DNA from: Roseburia sp.
GTDB taxonomy: Bacteria; Bacillota; Clostridia; Lachnospirales; Lachnospiraceae
Assembly (NCBI GenBank): GCA_003483745.1
Contig: DMYD01000057.1
Coordinates: 38,217 to 102,216 of the forward strand
Direction of reading: 5' to 3'
Length of the DNA: 64,000 bases
The number at the start of each line of letters is the position of its first letter. Positions within the stretch are counted from its first letter, which is position 1. The position numbers and the translations under genes were made by a program. Of this stretch, positions 1 through 8,353 are shown one piece after another. The notes beneath the pieces are model-generated. The model was not told the DNA's origin. It did not search any database and was given only the letters and a program-made list of their open reading frames with translations.

Positions 1-237
1 TCTGAGTCTGTTAAGTCTGATGAGTTAAATGTATTATGGACACAGGTTGCAGAGTGTATCAAGACAAATTCATGGAAAGCAATCTATGCTAAGACAGATG
101 CTGAGTATGATCAGATCGTTGCAGATATGATCTCCCAGGCAAAAGATTACGGCTATGATGAGTGTATCGCATTCCAGGAGAATGAGGCAGCACTTAGAAA
201 AGCAGCTGAGAACGAAGTAAAAGAGACAATCAAATAA
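1..237 (+). CDS. C-terminal end of a probable sugar ABC transporter substrate-binding protein (partial)
   Basis: The open frame enters from the left edge and stops at 235-237, leaving 78 codons. The tail is Lys/Glu/Ala-rich with tryptophans in WTQVAEC and SWKAIYA and ends in KETIK, as in the last helices of extracellular solute-binding lipoproteins of family 1. It is followed by a terminator and then by a YesL-like gene and two glycoside hydrolases, which suggests it binds the oligosaccharide those enzymes process. The family call rests on style and context because the diagnostic N-terminal part is outside the window. Confidence 0.55.
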   Translation, partial: SESVKSDELNVLWTQVAECIKTNSWKAIYAKTDAEYDQIVADMISQAKDYGYDECIAFQENEAALRKAAENEVKETIK

Positions 238-255
238 TTGTATCACAAATGAATG

Positions 256-309
256 ACAGACCAGAGCAGAAGATCCGGACATTCCGTCCGGATCGCCCAG
301 GTCTGTTTT
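256..309 (+). terminator. Rho-independent terminator after the substrate-binding protein gene
   Basis: A two-part stem is visible: an outer ACAGACC/GGTCTGT pairing encloses a perfect inner GATCCGGAC (272-280) / GTCCGGATC (286-294) stem with a 5-base loop, followed by TTTT at 306-309. It lies 20 bases after the stop codon. Confidence 0.8.
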
Positions 310-347
310 CATCATACTGGATATTTTTATTAAAATCCTGTATGATG
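310..347 (+). repeat. Second long hairpin just after the terminator
   Basis: CATCATACTGGAT (310-322) pairs with ATCCTGTATGATG (335-347), 13 base pairs with one mismatch, around an A/T-rich loop. It is not followed by a T-run. It could stabilise the end of the upstream transcript, or be an operator or leader structure for the downstream gene. Function unknown. Confidence 0.5.
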
Positions 348-421
348 AAAGCAGATCATAAAAAAGAGAGATAAGAGACGAAAAAGTGTACCTGCAGCAT
401 TTTTGGATTGGAGGAAAACAA

Positions 422-1045
422 ATGAAATTTTTTAGTGTTGACAGCCCATTATATCGATTTTTAAGCAGACTGCTTGATATCTTAAAATTGAATTTTTTAT
501 GGATTTTAGGAAGCCTGCCGGTTTTTACCATCGGGGCATCGACCACGGCAGCTATGTCGGTTGCGTTAAAACTGGCGGATGACGAGGAAGGATATATTGG
601 AAAATCATATTTTGAGGCATACAAGGCAAACTTTAAACAGGGAGTTCCAATGGGACTGATTTTTCTGGTTGCATGGTATGCGGTATATCTTGATTTTCAG
701 CTTTTTGGTGCAGTGAAAAATAATCCGGTCATTTTGCTGATTATCGGTATGGTGTCTGTATTTCTTGTGATCATCGCAATGATCTATTCGTTTCCATTGC
801 TGGCACGCTACGAGAATACAGTTGTCCGCACGATCCAGAATTCTATGGATATTTCAAGAAAATATTTTGGAAAGACATTGATACTGGTGGTTATTGTAGC
901 TGCAGAAGTTTTGATTTTCCAGTATAATTCAACTATGATATTCCTTGGAATCCTGTTTGGACCAGGATTTATCATTTATACGATTGCAGCAATGAGTAAG
1001 CGTGTTTTCTTACAGATTGAACGCGTGAACCGCGAGGGCGAGTGA
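422..1045 (+). CDS. YesL-like (DUF624) membrane protein
   Basis: A 207-residue protein with the DUF624/YesL layout: a short cytoplasmic start (MKFFSVDSPLYRFLSRLLD), a first membrane helix near residues 23-43 (NFLWILGSLPVFTIGASTTA), then about three more hydrophobic helices at roughly 80-100, 108-130 and 160-190. The start at 422 is chosen because GGAGG lies 7 bases upstream; an earlier in-frame ATG at 386 lacks a site. YesL-type proteins accompany YesM/YesN sensors and LplA-type sugar transporters in Firmicutes, and here a YesM-like kinase follows two genes later. Its biochemical role is unknown even in the family. Confidence 0.8.
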   Translation: MKFFSVDSPLYRFLSRLLDILKLNFLWILGSLPVFTIGASTTAAMSVALKLADDEEGYIGKSYFEAYKANFKQGVPMGLIFLVAWYAVYLDFQLFGAVKNNPVILLIIGMVSVFLVIIAMIYSFPLLARYENTVVRTIQNSMDISRKYFGKTLILVVIVAAEVLIFQYNSTMIFLGILFGPGFIIYTIAAMSKRVFLQIERVNREGE

Positions 1046-1069
1046 TAGTGTCAATTTAAGGAGGTTTAT

Positions 1070-3100
1070 ATGATCGAGAGCAGTAAAGTACATAAAATTT
1101 TATATGGTGGAGATTACAACCCGGAGCAGTGGCCGGAAGAAATCTGGAAAGAGGACATGCGCATGTTTAAATTAGCGCACATTGATGTCGTGACTCTTAA
1201 TGTTTTCAGCTGGGCAGCATTGCAGCCGGATGAGGTTACTTATGATTTTTCCAAACTGGACAAGATCATGGAGTATGTGAAAGAAAACGGATTGAAAGTC
1301 TGCTTTGCAACTTCGACAGGTGCACATCCGGCGTGGATGGCAAGAAAGTACCCGGATATTCTGCGTGTCGAGCATAATGGCATGAAGCGGAAATTCGGAG
1401 CACGTCATAATTCCTGCCCGAACAGCCCGACTTACCGGAAATATTCGGTGGCACTTGCAACAAAACTGGCAGAGCGTTACAAGGATTATGACAATATCGT
1501 TGCATGGCATATTTCGAACGAATACGGTGGGGAATGCTATTGTGAAAATTGTGAGAAAGCGTTCCGTGTATGGCTGCATAAAAAATACGGAACACTGGAT
1601 GAGTTAAACCGCGTATGGAACACCTCTTTCTGGGGTCATACTTTTTATGACTGGGATGATGTTGTACTGCCGGATATGCGTTCGGAAGAATTTAACTGGG
1701 ATGGCATACGCACCAATTTTCAGGGAATTTCCCTCGATTACCGCAGATTCAATTCCGACAGTATCTTAGAATGCTATAAATTAGAGCGTGATGCGGTGAA
1801 AGCATACACACCGGATATTCCGGTCACCACAAACCTGATGGGATTTTATCCGGCATTAGATTACCAGAAATGGGCAAAAGAGATGGACTTTATTTCCTGG
1901 GACAGCTATCCGTCATTTGGGGCAGAGACAGAAAACAATGCGATGGCACATGATCTGATGCGTGGTTTAAAGGGCGGAAAGCCATTTGCACTGATGGAGC
2001 AGACACCGAGTGTGAGCAACTGGCATACTTACTGTGCTTTAAAACGTCCGGGTGTGATGCGCTTATACAGCTATCAGGCAGCAGCACATGGGGCAGACAC
2101 GATCATGTTTTTCCAGATGAGAAGAAGCATTGGTGCCTGTGAAAAATATCACGGCGCAGTGATCGACCATGTCGGCAATGAAAATACCAGAGTATTCCGT
2201 GAGATCACGGCACTCGGAGAAGAACTAACCGGACTTTCCGACACGCTGCTTGGCGCAAGAACTCCGGCAAAAGTGGCAGTCGTATTTGACTGGGACAACT
2301 GGTGGGCAACTGTATTATCTGCAGGTCCAAGCCGCTGTATTAATTATTATGAAGAGATTTATCAGTATTATAAAGCGTTGTTAAATCTTCATATCCCGAT
2401 GGATTTTGTGGGTGTGGACGACGATTTATCCGGCTATAAAGTTGTCATTGCACCGATGTTATATATGTGTAAAGACGGTTATGATGAAAAAATCCGTGAC
2501 TTTGTCAAAGCAGGCGGTACTTTCCTGACTTCCTATTTCTGCGGATATGTGGAAGACCACGACCTTGTGATCACAGGTGGATATCCGGGCAGACTGCGTG
2601 ATATTTTAGGTATCTGGGTGGAGGAATCCGATGCTATCCCGGAAGGAGATGCGGGCATAAAACACACCTTTGCATACAAAGACGTGACCTATCCGGCAGA
2701 AGTACTCTGTGACCTGTTACATACCGAAAGTGCAGAAGCACTTACTACCTATGATAACGATTTCTACGCAGGAATGCCGGTATTGACCCGCAACAATTTT
2801 GGATCAGGAAAAGCCTACTACATCGCAACCCGATCCAGTCAGGGCTTCTACCGCACATTCTTAACCGACATCTTAAAAGAAGCCGGTGTAGAAGCCCTCG
2901 CAGAAGGCAGTGATAAAGTAGAAATCACCGTTCGTGAAAATAAAAACGGCAGCTTCCTCTTCCTCTTAAATCCATCAGATGAACCACAGGAAGTAACGCT
3001 GAAAAAAGCCGGAATCGACCTGCTCGGCGGAATGACCTATCAGGCAGGTGAGAAAGTTGTACTTCCTGCAAAGGCAGTGGCGATTATTCAGAGCAAGTAA
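1070..3100 (+). CDS. Beta-galactosidase, GH42
   Basis: The 676-residue length is typical for GH42. The protein opens with YGGDYNPEQWP, the standard GH42 start. The acid/base glutamate is E151 in SNEYGG and the nucleophile is E310 in LMEQTPS. The Cys cluster CYCENC just after E151 matches the zinc-site cysteines of the family. A trimerisation domain follows from about residue 395 and a small beta domain closes the protein. There is no signal peptide, so it should act in the cytoplasm on imported galactosides, removing terminal beta-linked galactose. AAGGAGG sits 8 bases before the start. It is followed by a GH29 fucosidase, so the imported substrate probably carries both galactose and fucose. 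Confidence 0.93.
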   Translation: MIESSKVHKILYGGDYNPEQWPEEIWKEDMRMFKLAHIDVVTLNVFSWAALQPDEVTYDFSKLDKIMEYVKENGLKVCFATSTGAHPAWMARKYPDILRVEHNGMKRKFGARHNSCPNSPTYRKYSVALATKLAERYKDYDNIVAWHISNEYGGECYCENCEKAFRVWLHKKYGTLDELNRVWNTSFWGHTFYDWDDVVLPDMRSEEFNWDGIRTNFQGISLDYRRFNSDSILECYKLERDAVKAYTPDIPVTTNLMGFYPALDYQKWAKEMDFISWDSYPSFGAETENNAMAHDLMRGLKGGKPFALMEQTPSVSNWHTYCALKRPGVMRLYSYQAAAHGADTIMFFQMRRSIGACEKYHGAVIDHVGNENTRVFREITALGEELTGLSDTLLGARTPAKVAVVFDWDNWWATVLSAGPSRCINYYEEIYQYYKALLNLHIPMDFVGVDDDLSGYKVVIAPMLYMCKDGYDEKIRDFVKAGGTFLTSYFCGYVEDHDLVITGGYPGRLRDILGIWVEESDAIPEGDAGIKHTFAYKDVTYPAEVLCDLLHTESAEALTTYDNDFYAGMPVLTRNNFGSGKAYYIATRSSQGFYRTFLTDILKEAGVEALAEGSDKVEITVRENKNGSFLFLLNPSDEPQEVTLKKAGIDLLGGMTYQAGEKVVLPAKAVAIIQSK

Positions 3101-3120
3101 AGCTTTTCCAAAAAGAAACC

Positions 3121-3202
3121 GCGAAACTCTCCAAAAAACTGAAGTAGTTGAGTTAAATCTGTGCCTTTGACTTAACGTCCACAGCATGGCGCAGAGTTTC
3201 GC
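3121..3202 (+). repeat. Nested inverted repeats between the GH42 and GH29 genes
   Basis: In a 134-base gap, GCGAAACTCT (3121-3130) is perfectly complementary to AGAGTTTCGC (3193-3202). Inside it, GTTGAGTTAA (3147-3156) can pair with TTGACTTAAC (3167-3176) through ten pairs including two G-U. An alternative small hairpin GGCG/CGCC overlaps the right arm. No T-run follows. It may tune expression of the second enzyme or be a processing site. Confidence 0.5.
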
Positions 3203-3234
3203 CCTATTAAGAACAAGAAAAGAGGACTTAAACT

Positions 3235-4716
3235 ATGTCGGAGCAGAAAGAACAACAACTTCTTGAAACCGTAGACCGTATCATTGCAGAAGGCCCGTAC
3301 CAGCCAACCTGGTCTTCCCTGATGCAGGCAAAAACCCCAGCCTGGTTTAAACAGAGCCGCTTTGGAATCTTCATCCACTGGGGAGTATACAGCGTTCCTG
3401 CCAACTCCAACGAATGGTATCCAAGAAACATGTACATCAAGGGGATGCCCGCATACGAACACCATATAAAAACCTACGGCAGCCAGAAAGACTTTGGCTA
3501 TAAGGACTTTATCCCGATGTTTCGTGCCGAAAAATTTGATCCGGAAGAATGGGTAAAATTATTCAAGGAAGCAGGAGCCGGTTATGTATTTCCGGTTGCA
3601 GAACATCATGACGGTTTTCAGATGTACAAAAGCGAATTGTCCCACTGGAATGCTGCAGAGATGGGACCAAAGAGAGACGTGCTTGGCGAGCTGAAAGAAG
3701 AAATCGAAAAACAGGGACTGACATTTTGTACGTCATCCCACCGGGCAGAACACTGGTTTTTCTTAGGACACGGAAAAGAATTTGAAAGTGACATCAAAGA
3801 TCCACTGCAAAAAGGTGACTTGTACTGGCCGTCCATGCCGGAACCGGATGCAGAGGATCTCTATGGAGAGCCATATCCGACAGAAGAATTTTTAAACGAC
3901 TGGTTAGCGCGCACAGCAGAATTGATTTTAAATTATAAACCATCCCTGTTGTATTTTGACTGGTGGGTGCAGCATCAGGCGTTCAAGCCGTATTTAAAGA
4001 AGCTGGCGGCGTTTTATTACAACTGCGGAGTAAAATGGGGGAAAGATGTTAAAATCTGTTATAAACATGATGCGATGATGTTTGGCAGTGGAATCGTGGA
4101 AGTAGAACGCGGCGGCTTTGCGGAGGCAAAGCCATATGACTGGCAGACCGATACGGCGGTTGCAAGAAATTCCTGGTGCTATACAGATACATTAGATTAT
4201 AAGAGCAGCAACGAGATTATCTGTACACTTGTGGATGTGGTCAGCAAAAACGGCAATCTTTTACTGAATATCGGTCCAAAGGCAGACGGAACGATACCGG
4301 ATGGAGACCGTGCAATCCTTCGGGATCTTGCGAAATGGATGAAAGTAAACAGTGAGGCCGTTATCGGGGCAAATGTCTGGCGGAAATCCATGGAAGGCCC
4401 GACGGTCGTGGAGGAAGGACAGTTCCAGGATCAGATGGAGTTGAAATTTACAAACAAAGATTACCGTTTTACGATTAATCATGGAAATATTTATGCGATT
4501 GCGTTACAATGTCCAAAGGATGGTGTTTTCTGTATCCGTTCATTAGCAGACAGCAGCAACCAGAATGTGCCGGAATTTCATGGTATCATAGATTCGGTGG
4601 ATATTTTAGGATATGACGGTAAGCTGCAGTGGTTTGTGGACGGGGAAGGATTGCATGTGACCGCACCTGGAATAGAGAGTGAGTTTCCGGTTGTAGTGCG
4701 GGTGCGTCCGGAATAA
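3235..4716 (+). CDS. Alpha-L-fucosidase, GH29
   Basis: A 493-residue intracellular GH29 enzyme without signal peptide. WFKQSRFGIFIHWG near residue 38 and the VAEHHDGF segment near 122 are hallmark fucose-binding motifs. The likely nucleophile is D242 in LLYFDWW. A lectin-like beta domain occupies about residues 385-493. The reaction is removal of alpha-linked fucose with net retention. GAGG lies upstream of the ATG, and the gene follows the beta-galactosidase on the same strand after a structured gap. Together they suggest use of fucosylated galacto-oligosaccharides such as mucin- or milk-type glycans; the exact linkage cannot be read from the sequence. Confidence 0.92.
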   Translation: MSEQKEQQLLETVDRIIAEGPYQPTWSSLMQAKTPAWFKQSRFGIFIHWGVYSVPANSNEWYPRNMYIKGMPAYEHHIKTYGSQKDFGYKDFIPMFRAEKFDPEEWVKLFKEAGAGYVFPVAEHHDGFQMYKSELSHWNAAEMGPKRDVLGELKEEIEKQGLTFCTSSHRAEHWFFLGHGKEFESDIKDPLQKGDLYWPSMPEPDAEDLYGEPYPTEEFLNDWLARTAELILNYKPSLLYFDWWVQHQAFKPYLKKLAAFYYNCGVKWGKDVKICYKHDAMMFGSGIVEVERGGFAEAKPYDWQTDTAVARNSWCYTDTLDYKSSNEIICTLVDVVSKNGNLLLNIGPKADGTIPDGDRAILRDLAKWMKVNSEAVIGANVWRKSMEGPTVVEEGQFQDQMELKFTNKDYRFTINHGNIYAIALQCPKDGVFCIRSLADSSNQNVPEFHGIIDSVDILGYDGKLQWFVDGEGLHVTAPGIESEFPVVVRVRPE

Positions 4717-4737
4717 GTGACGAAAGGTGTAAAAAAC

Positions 4738-6528
4738 ATGAGTCTGTTTGTCCAGATAAAAACATTCATAGGCAATTTAAGACTGCGGGAGAGAATGCTC
4801 TTTATATACATTGCCGGAGGAATCCTGCCGATTCTGCTGTTAGATATTTATACTTATCAGAATACAAGAACGGTACTGATCCAGAAAGCAAAGGAAAGTG
4901 AGATGGACGGGTTAAATATGATCGCGGATTCGATGAGCGAGAGTATGTCCGTCATCTCCGACATTTCCAAACAGATGTATTTCGATGAAAAGATCGAGCA
5001 CATTGCATTTCATCAATATGAAAATTATTCGGAGATTCTTGCAGATTACAGAGACTATGATACCATTTCTGATTATCTGAAGTATTATTATCATGAAATT
5101 TCAAGTATCACATTGTATCTCGATAATGATACAATTTCCAACAATGAATATTTTGTACATGTAGACCAGGAGATCTCAGAGGAGCCATGGTATCAGAATA
5201 CGCTCGAACTGAATGGAAAGCCGTACTGGTCTTACTCATATGACTCGTTAAAAAGAAAAGATTCTCTTCGCATGTCGAGACTTTTATACACGAAAAATAT
5301 GGATCCGGTCGGTGTACTTGCAATTAACATGCAGTATAAGCGGACGGAACTGCCTGTGCAGGAACGGACACAGGATACCTATTTGGTGTATGATGATACA
5401 GTGGTTCTGCACCGTAATGAAAATAAACGTGATACGGATGAAATGATTCTGTTGTTAAAGCAGATCAAAGAGGAGACCTATTCCGGCAAAGTGCGTTTCC
5501 AGGGCGAAGATACCTGTCTTTTATCGACAGTGCGGGTGAAACCGGATTATTCGGATGATTATTATACTCTGGTCAGTGTATGTCCATATGAGGAGATTGC
5601 AGGATCCGCAGCACGCAGTGCGCTGGGAAGTCTTGTACCGCAGTTCGCCTGTGTAGCGTTCGGACTTGGAATTATTTTAGTATTTTCCAATCAATTCAGT
5701 ATAAGGGTAAATACATTCCGTCTGCAGATGCATAAGGCTGCAACAGGAGATTTTGATATCACGGAGGATATTGGCGGGGAGGATGAGATTTCAGATCTTT
5801 ACCGCGATTTAAAGGTGATGATCGATGCCATTCAGGAGCTGATGAATAACGTGATCAAAGAAAGGGTACAGAAAGAACAGGTCAATGCAAGGCAGAAAGA
5901 AGTAGAATTTAAAATGCTTGCAAGTCAGATCAATCCACATTTTCTGTATAATACATTAGAGACGATCCGTATGCAGGCAAGGATCCATAATCAGCCGGAT
6001 ATCGAGGAACTGGCAAAAATGCTTGCGAAGATCATGCGAAGAAATATTCAGGTAAGTAACACGCTGCAGCCGTTAAAATCAGAACTGAAACTGGTAGAGT
6101 ATTACCTGAAAATACAGGATTACCGGTTTCATGACAGAATCCATTACCGTATTGAAACGGAGGGTGACATTGAGCCGTTAAAGATTATGCCGCTTCTGAT
6201 CCAGCCTTTTGTGGAAAATGCGTTTGTGCATGGTCTTGAGGCGAAAGAGAGCGGTGGGGAGATCGTGATACGTGTCGAAGTGAGATCGCATCTCTGGATT
6301 ACGGTGACAGACAATGGATGTGGAATGTCAATGGAAAAATTAGACGAGGTGCAGAAAGCATTGAACGACTTTGAAAATCTGGACAGGACGCATATTGGTA
6401 TCTGTAATGTCAATCAGAGAATCAAGCTTCAGTATGGGGAGGATTATGGAGTGGAATTTGAGAGCAGGACAGGAGCAGGAACAAAAGTCATTATCAAGCT
6501 TCCGGTATTGACATCGGAAATCGTGTGA
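4738..6528 (+). CDS. YesM-like sensor histidine kinase
   Basis: A 596-residue membrane kinase. A first membrane helix lies near residues 20-40 (IYIAGGILPILLLD), followed by a long extracellular sensor region and a second helix near 295-320, then a HAMP-like linker. The phospho-acceptor is H401 in QINPHFLYN (His_kinase family of LytS/YesM), and the ATPase domain shows QPFVENAFVHG, DNGCGM and GICNVNQRIKL. The start at 4738 has GAAAGG upstream. YesM kinases normally pair with a YesN AraC-type response regulator, but none is encoded next to it here, so the partner must lie elsewhere. The gene overlaps no neighbour and is followed by a binding lipoprotein. Confidence 0.9.
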   Translation: MSLFVQIKTFIGNLRLRERMLFIYIAGGILPILLLDIYTYQNTRTVLIQKAKESEMDGLNMIADSMSESMSVISDISKQMYFDEKIEHIAFHQYENYSEILADYRDYDTISDYLKYYYHEISSITLYLDNDTISNNEYFVHVDQEISEEPWYQNTLELNGKPYWSYSYDSLKRKDSLRMSRLLYTKNMDPVGVLAINMQYKRTELPVQERTQDTYLVYDDTVVLHRNENKRDTDEMILLLKQIKEETYSGKVRFQGEDTCLLSTVRVKPDYSDDYYTLVSVCPYEEIAGSAARSALGSLVPQFACVAFGLGIILVFSNQFSIRVNTFRLQMHKAATGDFDITEDIGGEDEISDLYRDLKVMIDAIQELMNNVIKERVQKEQVNARQKEVEFKMLASQINPHFLYNTLETIRMQARIHNQPDIEELAKMLAKIMRRNIQVSNTLQPLKSELKLVEYYLKIQDYRFHDRIHYRIETEGDIEPLKIMPLLIQPFVENAFVHGLEAKESGGEIVIRVEVRSHLWITVTDNGCGMSMEKLDEVQKALNDFENLDRTHIGICNVNQRIKLQYGEDYGVEFESRTGAGTKVIIKLPVLTSEIV

Positions 6529-6536
6529 GGAAAGAA

Positions 6537-6596
6537 TGAACGTGGATGAGTTCATAATATTAGAAGTTTCTGACGAAACTTTTGATATAAAATAAT
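6537..6596 (+). CDS. Possible 19-residue small ORF between kinase and lipoprotein
   Basis: The frame MNVDEFIILEVSDETFDIK begins at 6537 with AGGAAAG 2-8 bases upstream and stops at 6594-6596. It is too short to place in a family. It spans a perfect palindrome at 6564-6581. It may be a leader peptide, a gene remnant, or chance. Confidence 0.25.
6564..6581. repeat. Perfect palindrome upstream of the lipoprotein gene
   Basis: AAGTTTC-TGAC-GAAACTT is a perfect 7-base inverted repeat with a 4-base centre, 46 bases before the downstream start. It could be an operator or a short RNA hairpin. The T-run after it is only four bases. Confidence 0.45.
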
Positions 6597-6626
6597 GAGG
6601 AAATAAGTTAAAGGGGCAGGATTTAT

Positions 6627-8306
6627 ATGGGAAGGAGTTTTTGGTACAGAGGTGCATGCAGCCCTATCACAGGCAGTCTGCTGATGGGTTTATATGGCTG
6701 CAGTGCCACAGAAAATACGATGGTTGCGGAGACACAGCAGTTAGAAGACAGACAGGAATCGTTAGAACCGATTACATTTACATTTTACAATGCAGATGGG
6801 ATGGAGGATACCTGGACGGATCCTGTTGCACAAAAAATTACGGAGCTGACAGGTGTTACGTTAAAGATGGATTATCCTGCAGATGCCAGTGATAATCGTA
6901 TTGCACTTATGGCTGCAACAGGAGAATATCCGGATCTTGTGTTTGCAAAAGGAGATGCTCATACATTAATACAGAATGATGCCCTGATTGATATGTCAGA
7001 CCTGATCGATCAGTATGGTCCGAATATTAAAAAGCTGTATGGAGATGAATACGAAAATTTGCGCTTTTCCAGCGAGGATCCGTCCATTTACCAGCTGTGC
7101 AGTGACAAAGTGCAGGAAGAGACTTTAGAGACATCCGGAACAGCCCAGCTTCAGTGGGCGGTATTGCAGGAAAACCAGTACCGCATACCATATACACTGG
7201 AAGAATATACACAGATGATCCGTCACTATATGGAAAAATATCCAACGATCAACGGAAAGCCGACGATCGGTATCTCGATTGCATGTTCTGACTGGCACTG
7301 GTATACAATGTTATCGAATCCATCCGGATATATGAACGGTTCGGCGGATAACGGACAATGGATCGTGAATGATGAAAAACAGGAAGTCTACTATAAACAT
7401 GCGGCTGCCGGACAGAAAGAATATTACAAGTGGCTGAACGAAATGTACAATGAAGGAATTTTGGATCCTGAATTTGCAACGCAGACACATGAGGATTATA
7501 TTTTAAAAATTGCAGAGGGAAGAGTGCTTGGGCTGTTAGATGAGAGTTGGGATTATACGAGTGCTGAGACCTCCCTGCGTGGAAATGGACAGGAAGAGCG
7601 GACTTATGCAGGACTTCCGGTCACAATCGACAAATCTGTGAAATGTCCTTCTTTAAAACAGCAGAATCTTTCCGTGGGCTGGGGGATCGGTATCACAAAA
7701 AGCTGTAAGGATCCGGTTCGGGCGGTCAAGTTCTTAGACTGGCTTTGCAGTGATGAGGCACAGATCCTGTTAAACTGGGGAATTGAGGGTGTCGATTATT
7801 ATTATGACGAAAATGGAAAGCGATGCATTACCGAGGAAGATCTCGAAGCGTCCCAGAAAGACACCAATTATTCCGAGCGCACGGGTGTGGGATTTCGTGT
7901 TTATCCATATCCAAGTTATGGAAATCAGTCGGTTGATTCCACAGGCAATTGCTATAGTAAGAGCTCGAGGGAAATGGTAAAAGAAGGCTATGATGAGATG
8001 GAAAAAGAAGCACTGAAAGCATGGAATGTCGATATGCTGATTGATATTTTTCCACAGAAAGAAGAATTCCAAAAAGACGCATATTCTCCATTATGGGCAA
8101 TGACATTGCCAGATGAACTTGAAGAAATGCTTGCTGCATTAGATAATGTATCATGGAAAGGATTGATCGAGTGTGTTGTCAGTCCAACGGATGATTTTGA
8201 TGAAAAATGGGATGAATTGCAGCAGAATTTAAAAGATGCCGGTTTGGAAAAAGCGGATCAGGAAATGACAGCATTGCTGCGGGATGAAATCAGCCGCAGG
8301 GAATAG
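6627..8306 (+). CDS. Extracellular solute-binding lipoprotein (LplA-like, sugar ABC type)
   Basis: The 559-residue product has a lipobox at LYGC (Cys25) after a short, weakly hydrophobic signal segment. The mature part has the family 1 binding-protein feel: TFYNADG start, DASDNRIALMAATGEYPDLVF near residue 90, and WGIGITKSCKDPVRAVKFLDWLCSDEAQ near 350, typical of LplA-like proteins of 500-560 residues. AGGGGC lies upstream. No permease or ATPase gene follows; the next gene is cobQ. The protein may feed an ABC system encoded elsewhere, or may serve as the extracellular ligand sensor for the adjacent YesM-like kinase. That second role is inference from gene order. Confidence 0.85.
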   Translation: MGRSFWYRGACSPITGSLLMGLYGCSATENTMVAETQQLEDRQESLEPITFTFYNADGMEDTWTDPVAQKITELTGVTLKMDYPADASDNRIALMAATGEYPDLVFAKGDAHTLIQNDALIDMSDLIDQYGPNIKKLYGDEYENLRFSSEDPSIYQLCSDKVQEETLETSGTAQLQWAVLQENQYRIPYTLEEYTQMIRHYMEKYPTINGKPTIGISIACSDWHWYTMLSNPSGYMNGSADNGQWIVNDEKQEVYYKHAAAGQKEYYKWLNEMYNEGILDPEFATQTHEDYILKIAEGRVLGLLDESWDYTSAETSLRGNGQEERTYAGLPVTIDKSVKCPSLKQQNLSVGWGIGITKSCKDPVRAVKFLDWLCSDEAQILLNWGIEGVDYYYDENGKRCITEEDLEASQKDTNYSERTGVGFRVYPYPSYGNQSVDSTGNCYSKSSREMVKEGYDEMEKEALKAWNVDMLIDIFPQKEEFQKDAYSPLWAMTLPDELEEMLAALDNVSWKGLIECVVSPTDDFDEKWDELQQNLKDAGLEKADQEMTALLRDEISRRE

Positions 8307-8353
8307 GCATGTGAAACAGATATTTATTTCAGATAGGAAAGAGAAAAAAGTTT

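Noticed and set aside
1172..1595. Overlapping minus-strand frames of 135 and 109 codons inside the GH42 gene
   Set aside because: Reverse readings of a conserved catalytic region; no support for expression.
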